From JANQNX01 sp040217095 (GTDB taxonomy: Bacteria > Pseudomonadota > Gammaproteobacteria > Eutrophobiales > Eutrophobiaceae), in contig OZ245888.1 in assembly GCA_965229565.1 (NCBI GenBank), positions 372,001 to 436,000 on the forward strand: 64,000 bases of DNA, in the 5' to 3' direction. Numbering within the stretch: position 1 is the stretch's first letter; each line of letters opens with the position of its first letter. A model generated the notes under the pieces. It was not told the DNA's origin. It saw only the letters and a list, made by a program, of their open reading frames with translations, and made no database searches. Position numbers and translations under genes: made by a program. This document shows positions 33,731 through 42,980 of the stretch, piece after piece.

Positions 33731-35446
33731 TTACTTGGTCTTCAAACGTGCCGTCAGGTCAACAACGCGTGACATTTCTTCCAGGCTGGTTGAACCATCC
33801 AGCACCCGGCTGGCACCGATATCAGCCAGGGGTCGAAAGCCTTTCGACAATGCCATGCGCAGAAAATCCCGCTGCGTGCCACGACGTGCAATTAGATCGT
33901 CGATGTCAGAGTCAAAGTGCAGCACTTCCTGTAACGCAATTCGTCCCTTGTAGCCAAGCTTGTCGCATTTATCACAACCCTTGGCCCGGTATATTTCCTT
34001 TTGCTTGTCGGTCACTTTCAAACCAAGCAAGTTACGTTCGAGATCCCCCAGTGCATACGGTTCCTTACAATTATTACACAGACTTCGGACCAGCCGCTGG
34101 GCAACAATGCCAATGATGTTGCCGGCGATGACATCAGGTTTGACCCCAATATCCAGCAACCTCGGAATCGATCCCAGTGCCGAGTTGGTATGCAGGGTTG
34201 AGAACACCTGGTGACCTGTCATGGCTGCACGAAAGGCCATACTGGCAGTATCCTCGTCTCGTATCTCACCCACCAGGATGATATCCGGGTCCTGCCTCAT
34301 CAATGATCGAATACCATTGGCAAAATCAAGACGCGAGGTTTCGTTGGCCGAGGTTTGTCGAATCATCGTGGTCGGGTATTCCACCGGGTCTTCCAGTGTC
34401 ATGATATTGACCGACTCGGTATTTAGATAGCTGAGAATAGAATACAGCGTGGTAGTTTTACCACTGCCGGTTGGGCCGGTAACAAGAATTATTCCCTCGG
34501 GCCTGGCCACCATGAGCTTCAATGTATTCAGGGCATCATCTTTCAGGCCCAGTTGCTCGAAAGAAACAATACCTTTTTGTCTATCGAGTACACGCAGTAC
34601 GATATTTTCGCCATGTACGGTGGGTAAGGTGGAAACACGAAAATCTACCTTGCGCCCGGATAACGACAGGGAGATACGACCGTCCTGCGGGGCCCGTGTT
34701 TCAGCGATATCCATACCGGCCATGACCTTGACGCGTACCGCGATCGCAGACCAGTAGTTTTTATGCAGGCTGCGGATCTGCCTCAACACACCATCGATTC
34801 GATAGCGAAAGCGCAGGAAACCTTCTTCCGGTTCAAAGTGAATATCAGATGCATTGCGTTTAACCGCGTCGGCGAGCAGCGCGTTTACCAGGCGTACAAC
34901 AGGCTGACTGTATTCGTCTGTTTCGGCATCCAGGCTCTGGTAGTCAATCTCGCCGGTTTCTATTTCGTGCAGAATTCCATCCACTGACAGCTCAAATCCG
35001 TAGAACTGGTCAATGGCCTTTTCAATTTCGGCTTCACCGGCCAGTACGGGTATGACTTCAGCATTACCACCAAGATGGGTATTGATCTGGTCCAGCGCCA
35101 CGACGTTGAAGATATCTGCCATGGCAATAGACAACTCGCGCGTCATGGAGTTGTAAGTTAGCGGGATGACCCGCAAGCGGCGCGCCATGTCCTTGGGGAT
35201 CATGGAAACGGCCTCGCTGTCTGCGACAGCCTTGGTCAGGTCAACACTCTCTTGCCCGATAACACCGCCAATCACGTCACGGATAATGGCCTCGGTCGCG
35301 AAACCGAGTCTTACCAGGATCTTGCCAAGATGTTCCTTGCTTCGCTTTTGCTCGGTAAGTGCAATGTCGATCTGGTCAGGCGTTGTAACGCCCTTGTCGA
35401 CCAGGATCTCACCTAGGCGGAGGTGTTTTTTATGTGCGCCGGTCAC
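33731..35446 (-). CDS. Type IV pilus/type II secretion assembly ATPase (GspE/PilB/MshE)
   Basis: A 571-residue hexameric ATPase. The N-terminal MshEN-type domain (about 1-150) resembles that which binds cyclic di-GMP in MshE, with LGEILVDKGVTTPDQI and LGKILVRLGFATEA. The catalytic domain has DIHFEPEEGFLRFRYRIDG, Walker A GPTGSGKTT (324-332), the Asp box around LEDPVEYP and Walker B DIILVGEIRDEDT. A C-terminal zinc site has two Cys pairs (CNNC and CDKC). It powers pilus assembly. The N-terminal domain suggests cyclic di-GMP control, which is inference from the family. Confidence 0.95.
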   Translation of the reverse strand: MTGAHKKHLRLGEILVDKGVTTPDQIDIALTEQKRSKEHLGKILVRLGFATEAIIRDVIGGVIGQESVDLTKAVADSEAVSMIPKDMARRLRVIPLTYNSMTRELSIAMADIFNVVALDQINTHLGGNAEVIPVLAGEAEIEKAIDQFYGFELSVDGILHEIETGEIDYQSLDAETDEYSQPVVRLVNALLADAVKRNASDIHFEPEEGFLRFRYRIDGVLRQIRSLHKNYWSAIAVRVKVMAGMDIAETRAPQDGRISLSLSGRKVDFRVSTLPTVHGENIVLRVLDRQKGIVSFEQLGLKDDALNTLKLMVARPEGIILVTGPTGSGKTTTLYSILSYLNTESVNIMTLEDPVEYPTTMIRQTSANETSRLDFANGIRSLMRQDPDIILVGEIRDEDTASMAFRAAMTGHQVFSTLHTNSALGSIPRLLDIGVKPDVIAGNIIGIVAQRLVRSLCNNCKEPYALGDLERNLLGLKVTDKQKEIYRAKGCDKCDKLGYKGRIALQEVLHFDSDIDDLIARRGTQRDFLRMALSKGFRPLADIGASRVLDGSTSLEEMSRVVDLTARLKTK

Positions 35447-35448
35447 TG

Positions 35449-37260
35449 TTAGTTCTGGACAACGCTGGTCAGGGAATTGATACGCTGCTGAATTTTGCCA
35501 GCGTCCAGGCTCGCATCACCAGCAAGCGCCAGTTCCAATGCAGACTTGTAATAGCGGATAGCCGCAGCATACTGCTCCATGTAATCCAGGCTTACTGCAA
35601 GGTTCATTGCATATGCCGCGTTGCTGTCATCCAGCCTGAAGGCATCAAAAAATGCCTGTTGCGCTTCCGGCCAGCGCTGTTGCCTGGCAAAGATATTACC
35701 CAGGTTAAAATACAAGTATGGATTATCAGCCTCTTTCTGTAGCAACAACTTGATTGCTGTCTCGGCTTTCACAGGGTCAACGTTTTTATTCATCGACTGC
35801 AATGCTGACATGGCCATGGCATCGTCGGGATTTACGTTTAGTATAGATTTGTAGTGCGTAAAGGCCTCCTGCAAGTCATTAAACTTGATTGCAATAGCAG
35901 CCAGGCCAAGGTGCGCATCGCGATTATCTGCATCGATGCTCAGCGCATCCTGGTAAAGCGATCTGGCCATGCCATAGTCTCCACGCTGAAATGCATCAAA
36001 GCCCTGCCTGACCAACACCGCTTCAGTATCGTCCCTGGACTCCTTGCTGATACGCATACTCTGCTGGTCAAGCTCGATATATTCCGGTAGCTGTGTTGCA
36101 ACAGGCGTTTGCTCAACTGGTTCCTGCTCCGTCACATCAGCAACGGGCTCTTCAGCCGGGGGCAACGTAGCAGCGGTAGCTTCCGGTTCCGGCTGCACCT
36201 GAACATCAGCCATCGCATCGACTGCCTCGGTTCCTGAATCAGTCATTTCAACATCGGCAGCTTCACTACCCTCGACATTTGCTACAACGGTCGCAGTCTC
36301 GGTTTCTACAAGTGCCGGTTCTACTGTCTCAATTTCTGTTTCAGCCACATCACCAACGGCGCTTTCACGGGCAATAAGCGTACCGCTAACGCTGTCGCTA
36401 CTAACCGGTGGTATTCTTGGTATTGCCGCAGGAGTGGATTCAATCCCCCGGGCAACATCCGGTGGCGGCATTTTTCTGGCAACGGGGGTAATGGAAAAAT
36501 AGTAGAAAATGGCAAAAGAACCCACTGCCAATATAACAAGTACGCTAAAGATGCCCCACTTGAAAGAATTCTTTTTCTTGTTGGCGCGACCGGCATTAAA
36601 CACGGTTTTTGCTGCCACAGGCGTAGGCTGGTAGGCACCGCCACCGAGGTCCCTGGACAGTTGTTCAGCAGTGACACCGGGCAAGGTTTCCTCGTAATTG
36701 CTGCCCTCATCATCATCGAATACAACACCGTGGAAGGTATCGTCGAATGACGGCGCGGCAGGCTCATCATTTGTCATTAAGCCCTCGATGATGGCACTGT
36801 CATCAAGGTGCATCTCTTCCCTGGGTGCTTCAATGGTTGCTTCCAGCGACTCGTCCCTGACTTTTTCTGCAGGCAAACCTTCGATTGTTAACTCTTCTGA
36901 AAAATCCTTGTCCAGATCTCTCTGTTTCTGTTTTGCTTCATCGATAAACTCGCGCGAGACTTCCAGTTCCTCGTGGGTAGAATCCAGTGCCTTCTCTTCT
37001 TCCTCGGTCAGTCTGCGTTCGTCTGTTTCGCTGACCTCATTCCTTTCCAGCGGTGCGAGGGTCAATTCAAGGTGATCAGAGGCAGGTTTTTTTTCACGGT
37101 CGTTTGACGTATTTTGATCAGACGACTGGGCTTTTCCCGTGGTTTTCTCCTCGCCACGCTTGTCTTCAGTACGCGGGGACTCCTCAACTTCCTGCAGTTG
37201 CTTCGCGGCACGTTTTTTTTCTTCTTCCGCCTTTTTCAAGGCGTCCATCAGCAGGCTCAC
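35449..37260 (-). CDS. MshN-like TPR protein of the pilus locus
   Basis: A 603-residue protein. It starts with the conserved SLLMDALKKAEEEKKR motif shared by MshN and GspB-like accessory proteins, followed by a long acidic, disordered cytoplasmic region. One membrane helix lies at about 234-256 (WGIFSVLVILAVGSFAIFYYF), then a Pro/Val/Glu-rich linker. The C-terminal TPR domain (about 415-595) has repeats such as GDYGMARSLYQDALSIDADNRDAHLGLAAI. The start is GTG at 37260, overlapping the secretin stop as GTGA. It probably organises the assembly complex; its exact role is unknown. Confidence 0.85.
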   Translation of the reverse strand: MSLLMDALKKAEEEKKRAAKQLQEVEESPRTEDKRGEEKTTGKAQSSDQNTSNDREKKPASDHLELTLAPLERNEVSETDERRLTEEEEKALDSTHEELEVSREFIDEAKQKQRDLDKDFSEELTIEGLPAEKVRDESLEATIEAPREEMHLDDSAIIEGLMTNDEPAAPSFDDTFHGVVFDDDEGSNYEETLPGVTAEQLSRDLGGGAYQPTPVAAKTVFNAGRANKKKNSFKWGIFSVLVILAVGSFAIFYYFSITPVARKMPPPDVARGIESTPAAIPRIPPVSSDSVSGTLIARESAVGDVAETEIETVEPALVETETATVVANVEGSEAADVEMTDSGTEAVDAMADVQVQPEPEATAATLPPAEEPVADVTEQEPVEQTPVATQLPEYIELDQQSMRISKESRDDTEAVLVRQGFDAFQRGDYGMARSLYQDALSIDADNRDAHLGLAAIAIKFNDLQEAFTHYKSILNVNPDDAMAMSALQSMNKNVDPVKAETAIKLLLQKEADNPYLYFNLGNIFARQQRWPEAQQAFFDAFRLDDSNAAYAMNLAVSLDYMEQYAAAIRYYKSALELALAGDASLDAGKIQQRINSLTSVVQN

Positions 37261-38900
37261 AAGGTGCTATCCTCCTGCACGCCAGACACATTATTCTGAT
37301 ATTCGCGCGACAGGTATTCACGATATTGCTTTAAATCACTGTCGATACTGGGATTATTAATAACGATCGGCTTGATAAAGATCACGAGTTCCGTCTTTTC
37401 ATATTCTGCACTTTTGGTCTTGAACAGGTTACCAAGGAAACTGACATCCTTTGCACCGGGCAGCCCTGCATCATTATCCTTGTTCGAATCTGTCATCAAC
37501 CCACCCAGTACGCCGATTTGACCATTCGACATGCGCAACACTGACTCCATTTCCCTGACTGCTATTTGTGGTACAAAGTTCTCGGCACCAACCCTGGCTA
37601 GTTCCGGATTGGGATCCAGTACATCTCTGACAAATCTTGAAACTGTTGGCCGTACAGTCATAGTAATATTGCCCGTATCATCTATCTGCGGCGTGACAGT
37701 CATAACTATGCCCACTGGCACGGTACGCGCTGTCGTGTCGACCGTGGTCACGGCCTGACCACCGTTGGTGCCAGGAGTGGTCTCGGCGTCTACTTCAAAA
37801 TAGACGATATTTTCTACCACTTTTAGTACAGCTGTCTGATTATTCAGTACCATAATCTGTGGACTGGACAGGATATTCGTGTCACCAAATTCATCCAGCA
37901 GACTCACGGTAGCATTCAGCGTTTCATCAGTGTCGGCATCATTTGTTTGAATTAAAAACGATGAGAGTGCGCCGGTCACAGGGGCACCTGCAAGTGTCGT
38001 AGAAAGAAACTCGATTCCTCCCTGGTTGAGATAAGACCAATCAATACCGGCCTGGTAGCGTTCGCTGAGCTCAACTTCGACGATCGTAGTCTGTACCAAC
38101 ACCTGTCTCTTGGCATTGGCCAATACCTGGTCGATAAAAGCCTGCACCTGTTCATGTTGACTATTAGATGCGCGCACAGTGAGCAGGCCCGACTCCGGGT
38201 TAGGGATCACATTCGCAGTGGCCTGAACCTCGCCTCTACCGGCGGCACTGCCTGTGGTAGTTTCCTCGTTAAGTATGCGCGAGACGTTAGTAACCAGTCG
38301 TTGCCAGAAACGATGATTCGATTCGGTTGCTACACTTGTCGTGGAAGTATTGCCGCCGCCGCCACCACCACTACTACCCTCTGCCGTATTGCCGGTGCTG
38401 GTCGACGTAATCTGTGTGGATACCTCGCTGGTGCTGTTGGTATCACGTGACAGGTTTACGTAATCAACCTTGTAGGTTCGAAGAAACGGGGTATCCTGGC
38501 TGATATACAGGTTGTCGCCATCATACTCGTAATGCATGTCGACCTGCTTGCTGATACGTTTCAGAATCTGCGGTAGTGTTTGTTCAACCGCATTGATAGT
38601 CACGCTGCCATTGATAGCCGGGTGAATATCAACATTAATACGAGCATCCCTGGCCAGGGCAAACAGCAACTCTTTTACGGGCACCTCGTTGACCACGACG
38701 GTATAACGTTCCTGCGGCTTGGGTTCACCGGGTTCCGGTAAAACGGGAACGCTTTCAACCAGCTCAGGCCTGGCAGACTCGGTAGCAGGCTTTTCTGTTG
38801 GCTCAATATGTCCCGCAGATGGTTCAAATGGTTCCGGTTCTATTTGCGCGCAGGCAGTAACCAGCACTGCCAGCGAAAACAGGACGATACTTTTGTTCAT
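37257..38900 (-). CDS. MshL/PilQ-type lipoprotein secretin
   Basis: 547 residues from the ATG at 38900. The N-terminus is a lipoprotein signal (MNKSIVLFSLAVLVTAC, lipobox LVTAC), so the upstream codons to 38939 are excluded. An STN-like domain (LLFALARDARINVDIHPAINGSVTINA) is followed by a secretin N-domain, interrupted by a Gly/Ser-rich linker, and the secretin core (VLVQTTIVEVELSERYQAGIDW, GDTNILSSPQIMVLNNQTA, GQIGVLGGLM). It forms the outer-membrane pore for the pilus. It matches MshL in domain order, and its stop overlaps the next start. Confidence 0.93.
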   Translation of the reverse strand: MNKSIVLFSLAVLVTACAQIEPEPFEPSAGHIEPTEKPATESARPELVESVPVLPEPGEPKPQERYTVVVNEVPVKELLFALARDARINVDIHPAINGSVTINAVEQTLPQILKRISKQVDMHYEYDGDNLYISQDTPFLRTYKVDYVNLSRDTNSTSEVSTQITSTSTGNTAEGSSGGGGGGNTSTTSVATESNHRFWQRLVTNVSRILNEETTTGSAAGRGEVQATANVIPNPESGLLTVRASNSQHEQVQAFIDQVLANAKRQVLVQTTIVEVELSERYQAGIDWSYLNQGGIEFLSTTLAGAPVTGALSSFLIQTNDADTDETLNATVSLLDEFGDTNILSSPQIMVLNNQTAVLKVVENIVYFEVDAETTPGTNGGQAVTTVDTTARTVPVGIVMTVTPQIDDTGNITMTVRPTVSRFVRDVLDPNPELARVGAENFVPQIAVREMESVLRMSNGQIGVLGGLMTDSNKDNDAGLPGAKDVSFLGNLFKTKSAEYEKTELVIFIKPIVINNPSIDSDLKQYREYLSREYQNNVSGVQEDSTL

Positions 38901-38964
38901 TCTATTGACTCCCGTCTTAACCAGACTTGTTTGAATCATTTTTTTACCCTTCCAGCAGGGCCGT

Positions 38965-39507
38965 CTAAAGTTTACTGTCTTGCTTTAGTGGCCGGTAAAT
39001 AATTGTACTACAGAGTTTGCAAGTCATATCTGTTGCCACTGTTTCGTCATTCATCAATACTTCCGGCGGCAGTTTGGTAAGCTGCTGTAACAGCCTGTTT
39101 TCATCCTGGCCATGTTCACTATCGCTATTTACGTTTGCCATTGGTTCAGCTTCAATCTGGCCGGGCACTACCTTTTCTGCATCGGTTACCGAATTGGTTA
39201 TGGCACCCGGTTGATCCTGGTAAACATTAACTTCGTGGTCCAGCTGCTGCCATACTGTATCGATTATCGAATCCGTTTCTTCCCGGTAGACATACACTTC
39301 CTGATCCAGCTGCTGCCATTCAGCCGGCACCTGTTCCTCCTCCGGGATCGCTTTAACACTATGGCTGGCCAATGGTTTGGCCGTGTTCGGTTGCACCGGG
39401 GTGCTGACATCAGGCTGACTCGAGCTATCCTGCACAACAGTTTCTATCTCTGCCCTGTTTTCCGATGTTTTACCTGTCGCCAGCAGGTAAGGAATAGCGA
39501 CCATCAC
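38965..39507 (-). CDS. C-terminal fragment of the ExeA/MshM-like ATPase
   Basis: The first ATG after the amber codon gives at most 180 residues, starting inside the membrane helix (MMVAIPYLLATG) with an acidic periplasmic tail that ends in a CKLC motif. It belongs to the same frame as the upstream ATPase fragment. It is unlikely to be an independent gene: no ribosome site is evident and the start falls mid-helix. Confidence 0.35.
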   Translation of the reverse strand: MMVAIPYLLATGKTSENRAEIETVVQDSSSQPDVSTPVQPNTAKPLASHSVKAIPEEEQVPAEWQQLDQEVYVYREETDSIIDTVWQQLDHEVNVYQDQPGAITNSVTDAEKVVPGQIEAEPMANVNSDSEHGQDENRLLQQLTKLPPEVLMNDETVATDMTCKLCSTIIYRPLKQDSKL

Positions 39508-39858
39508 GGCTATCAGGATTAACAGGCTGCCAAATATCAGTGACCAATTATACTGCCGGCCCTTTGCGCCAGAATGAAACTCTGTCTCATTGGCAGCAAG
39601 TTCAACCTGCTTCGCAGTAACGGTATTCAGGTTCGCAGCGTATGTTGCCAGTAATGATTTATCTGCCAGGATATTGATGCGGCGTAACAGTCCCTTCGAG
39701 TAATTGGCAATTGCCTTTATTGCCCTGTCGTTGAACAGCTCTACCGAGCGATAACCACAGGCCCTTAATCGGCTGTTTATGTATTCCCGGATTTCATGCG
39801 GTTTTAACGGACTAAGGTAAAAACTGTAAGTGATACGTTCCTTCAGCTGGCGAATTTC

Positions 39859-40380
39859 CTAGCGCGCTATCATTGAATCCAGTTCCGGCTGGCCAAAGAT
39901 CACAATCTGTAACAATTTGCTATTCGCGGTCTCCAGGTTGCTCAACAGGCGAATCTCCTCGAGGGTTGCAATGGGCATGCTCTGTGCTTCCTCGACGAAC
40001 ACGACAACCTGCTTGTTCTCGGCATGTCTTTCCAGCAAATAATTCTGTAATTCGTTCATGACCTGTAGCCGGCTTTCGTTTGCATTTACATGCAGGCCAA
40101 GTTCAAACGCGATGGCGTGAAGAATATTATCGGGCGAGAGGCTGGGGTTGGCGAGATAGACGATCTCGATATTATCCGGTAGCTCCTTTTCCAGCATGCG
40201 GCACAGCGTGGTCTTGCCGCTACCAACCTCGCCAACGAGCTTGACTATACCTTCTCCACTGACGATGGCATAAATGAGCGCATCCAGTATTGCGCCACGA
40301 TCGCCGCCAGGGAAAAACAGGCTGGTATCCGGTGTAATCTTGAAAGGCGGTTGCTTTAAACCAAAATACTCATAATACAT
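39859..40380 (-). CDS. N-terminal fragment of the ExeA/MshM-like ATPase
   Basis: This is the 173-residue product expected if translation stops at the amber codon. It keeps the P-loop and Walker B but loses sensor regions, the lid subdomain, membrane helix and tail, so it is unlikely to work normally. It lies 9 bp after the sigma-54 regulator gene. Confidence 0.7.
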   Translation of the reverse strand: MYYEYFGLKQPPFKITPDTSLFFPGGDRGAILDALIYAIVSGEGIVKLVGEVGSGKTTLCRMLEKELPDNIEIVYLANPSLSPDNILHAIAFELGLHVNANESRLQVMNELQNYLLERHAENKQVVVFVEEAQSMPIATLEEIRLLSNLETANSKLLQIVIFGQPELDSMIAR

Positions 40381-40389
40381 GGTGTGTCT

Positions 40390-41841
40390 CTACTCGGATC
40401 CCGTAGTACTTTTTATATTTAGTCTTTCCAGTCGGCTGTAAAGTGTCGTGCGATTTATGCCAAGCAGTTTTGCAGCCTTACTGAGATTGCCATCACTCAT
40501 CTTCAATGCCTGGTTAACATAGCGGCTCTCCCACTGGTTGAGCCTGTCGTCAAGATCAAAACCCTGCATCCCAAGTTCCTGGTTAAGCTGATCGTCGGAA
40601 ATGATCGAGTCAGTATCATCGAGACCGTCTTCTGTTTCGAGTTCATGCATCAGGTCTTCACGGCTTACAGTCTTGCCGATGTACTTGGCAGAAAGGCGGA
40701 TCACGATATTACGCAACTCGCGAATGTTTCCCGGAAATGCATATTCCAGCAGCAATTCCCGTGCCGCTTCATCGATTTCGAAACCGGGCGTGCCTTCCGT
40801 ATAAATCTTGCGGAAACTGTCCAGCAACAACAGTGCATCCTGCTGTCGTTCTCTAAGTGGCGGGACCCCGATTGTAAGTACTGAAAGTCGGTGGTAAAGA
40901 TCCTTGCGGAAGGTACCATCACGCACCGCCTCTTTCAGATCACGGTTTGTTGCTGCAATCACACGTGCACGCGATTGACGTGGCCTGGTTTCGCCAAGCC
41001 GGTAAAATTCTCCATTCTCGAGTACACGCAGTAACTTCGACTGCAATCCCAGGGGCAACTCACCAATCTCATCAAGAAACAGGGTGCCGTTATCCGTGGC
41101 TTCAAAGAAGCCGGCACGGTCTGAAGTGGCGCCGGTATAAGCGCCGCGGGCATGCCCAAACAGCTGGGCCTCCAGTAGCTCAGGAGAAAAAGCAGCGCAG
41201 TTGATAGTGATGAATGACTCATTCGCGCGAGTACTGGTTTTGTGCAGTTCCTCGGCTACCAGTTCCTTGCCGGTACCGGACTCGCCCTCGACCAGAACCG
41301 GGAAAGGCGTATCAGCGAACTGATGGATCAAATCCCTCAGGGTTCTGACCGCGTTACTCTCACCGATAAGATTACTTTCATTACTTTGCTGTTCCGCCTT
41401 TTCCCTGTTCTCGGCCTGTAACATCATCATCTGGTGCTGCAAACGCGCTTTTAACAGCGACATATCGCAAGGCTTGGGTATAAAGTCCACTGCGCCAAGT
41501 GTCAGCGCGTGGTGGATATTTTTTTCGTCGTTTTGACCGGAAAGGATCAGGATCTTGAATGAATCATTGAGGGCCATCAGCTCTTCAACCAGCTTGAATC
41601 CTTCTTCCGGGGAATGTGGCTTTGGTGGTAAACCCAGGTCAATCAACGCCAGAGATGGCTTGGTGGCAACATTGCGCAACAGGCGCTTGGTTTGCTTGCG
41701 GGAATCAGCAGTAACGAGGTCGAAATCATTTTCCAGCACAGCCGAAAGCGAATCGACGATGATAGGATCGTCATCGACAAACAGGAGCAGCGGTTTTTCG
41801 CAACTCTCTATCGCGCTTAAATCTTGAGCTTTGCTTGACAA
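40390..41841 (-). CDS. Sigma-54-dependent response regulator (PrsR/NtrC-like)
   Basis: A 483-residue NtrC-type activator. The receiver domain has the acidic triad DDD at 23-25, the likely phospho-acceptor Asp68 and Lys in IPKP. The AAA+ domain has Walker A GESGTGKE (185-192), the sigma-54 contact loop as GAYTGA (233-238) instead of GAFTGA, and Walker B LFLDEIG. The C-terminal Fis-type helix-turn-helix is DGNLSKAAKLLGINRTTLYSRLERL. The domain order equals PEP-CTERM regulator PrsR. The apparent start is TTG at 41841 with AGGA upstream. It heads the pilus gene run and probably controls it or exopolysaccharide genes. Confidence 0.9.
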   Translation of the reverse strand: MSSKAQDLSAIESCEKPLLLFVDDDPIIVDSLSAVLENDFDLVTADSRKQTKRLLRNVATKPSLALIDLGLPPKPHSPEEGFKLVEELMALNDSFKILILSGQNDEKNIHHALTLGAVDFIPKPCDMSLLKARLQHQMMMLQAENREKAEQQSNESNLIGESNAVRTLRDLIHQFADTPFPVLVEGESGTGKELVAEELHKTSTRANESFITINCAAFSPELLEAQLFGHARGAYTGATSDRAGFFEATDNGTLFLDEIGELPLGLQSKLLRVLENGEFYRLGETRPRQSRARVIAATNRDLKEAVRDGTFRKDLYHRLSVLTIGVPPLRERQQDALLLLDSFRKIYTEGTPGFEIDEAARELLLEYAFPGNIRELRNIVIRLSAKYIGKTVSREDLMHELETEDGLDDTDSIISDDQLNQELGMQGFDLDDRLNQWESRYVNQALKMSDGNLSKAAKLLGINRTTLYSRLERLNIKSTTGSE

Positions 41842-41962
41842 AGTATTGATTCCTAATAACTTTCACTTGCAAACATACAACCATAAATGGTCTACAGCAA
41901 GCAGTTTAGGGATTTAATACTTTAATCTAGCAGAAGAACGTCCCGCCTGGCGGGGAAATAAA

Positions 41963-42847
41963 TCAGCCGGTTTCCGCCTGTTTTGAATTATGTCTTTGAT
42001 CTATACCGAGATTTTTCCAGATTTGAACACAGGCCTCGGACTGGTTCATGGTATAGAAATGCAGACCCGGTGCGCCCTGTTCCAGCAGTTCAGCACATAG
42101 TTCAGTAGTCACATCGACACCGAATTTACGGATAGAAATCCGGTCATCACCAAATTCCTGTAACCGTTGCAATATCCAGCGTGGAATCTCGGCACCACAG
42201 GCATCTGAAAAGCGACGCAACTGGGTACAGTTGATGATAGGCATGACACCGGCGACGATAGGGATGTCTATATCCAGTTTTTCACAGCTGTCGATAAACC
42301 GGTAATAGGCATAGGGATTATAAAAGTACTGGGTAATGGCCCCATTGGCCCCGGCATCAACCTTCTGTTTGAAATTCTTCAGGTCAGCGGATGGGTTTGG
42401 CGCCTGCGGATGGAATTCCGGGTAGGCTGCCACCTCAATGTGGAAGTGGTCACCCGTCTCTTCCCGGATGTACTCAACCAGTTCGTTGGCATAGCGTAGC
42501 TGACCGTAGCCAACTGAACCAGACGGCAAATCGCCGCGTAGTGCGACAATACGCTTGATGTCATTTTCCTTGTATTTATTCAGTATTTCCTGGATCTCAT
42601 CGATCATGGCACCCATACATGACAGATGTGGTGCTGCTTCGATACCGGTCTTATCGCGAATATCCAGCACCGTGCCAAAGGTACGATCCCGGGTACTGCC
42701 GCCTGCACCAAATGTCACTGAATAGTAATCAGGATTTAGCTTGGCCAGTTCAGCCTGGGTAGTTTGCAACTTGCCCGCTGCCTCCGGCGTTCTAGGAGGA
42801 AAGAACTCGAAGCTGAAACTGGATTTATATTTCTTTTGTGATTTCAT
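41963..42847 (-). CDS. metF: Methylenetetrahydrofolate reductase
   Basis: Reduces 5,10-methylene-THF to 5-methyl-THF, the methyl donor for methionine synthesis. The 294 residues match the bacterial FAD enzyme: SFEFFPPRTPEAAGKL at the start with the catalytic Glu, YSVTFGAGGSTRDRT, IVALRGDLPSG, and DAGANGAITQYFYN. It follows ahcY in the same direction after a 133-bp gap containing a hairpin, so it may be partly separate. With ahcY and metK it forms a methyl-cycle cluster. Confidence 0.97.
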   Translation of the reverse strand: MKSQKKYKSSFSFEFFPPRTPEAAGKLQTTQAELAKLNPDYYSVTFGAGGSTRDRTFGTVLDIRDKTGIEAAPHLSCMGAMIDEIQEILNKYKENDIKRIVALRGDLPSGSVGYGQLRYANELVEYIREETGDHFHIEVAAYPEFHPQAPNPSADLKNFKQKVDAGANGAITQYFYNPYAYYRFIDSCEKLDIDIPIVAGVMPIINCTQLRRFSDACGAEIPRWILQRLQEFGDDRISIRKFGVDVTTELCAELLEQGAPGLHFYTMNQSEACVQIWKNLGIDQRHNSKQAETG

Positions 42848-42939
42848 CTGATTCCCTGCACCAAGGTGAGACTAATTGTATATACCTGACATTTTCTATT
42901 TTAACCGGCAACCAGTGCGGGCAAAATCGAAATATGCTT

Positions 42940-42965
42940 GAGGACGTGGCTCATGCCACGTCCTC
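42940..42965 (-). terminator. Hairpin downstream of ahcY, probable terminator
   Basis: A perfect 11-bp stem (GAGGACGTGGC/GCCACGTCCTC) with a 4-nt loop lies 15 bp after the ahcY stop. The following minus-strand sequence is only moderately T-rich, so termination may be partial, leaving read-through into metF possible. Confidence 0.6.
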
Positions 42966-42980
42966 GTACAATCAGATATC

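Larger units (their letters stand above)
38965..40380 (-). pseudogene. ExeA/MshM-like AAA ATPase gene interrupted by an in-frame amber codon
   Basis: One continuous reading frame of 471 sense positions contains a single TAG at 39861-39859 (codon 174). Upstream is the ATPase core: MYYEYFGLKQPPFKITPD, Walker A GEVGSGKTTL, Walker B VVVFVEEAQS, and GQPELDSMIAR. Downstream, without a frame change, it continues EIRQLKERITYSFYLSPL, NYSKGLLRRINILADKSL, a membrane helix (WSLIFGSLLILIAVMVAIPYLLA) and a periplasmic tail. This is the normal ExeA/MshM architecture. Everything but the stop looks intact, so the mutation is recent, a sequencing error, or read through. TAG ends other genes here, so the code is not reassigned. 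Confidence 0.8.

Noticed and set aside
39859..39861. Amber codon read as pyrrolysine or a reassigned code
   Set aside because: TAG is used as a genuine stop by several genes in the window, such as asmA, the Ser/Thr kinase and glnS. No pyrrolysine machinery is visible.
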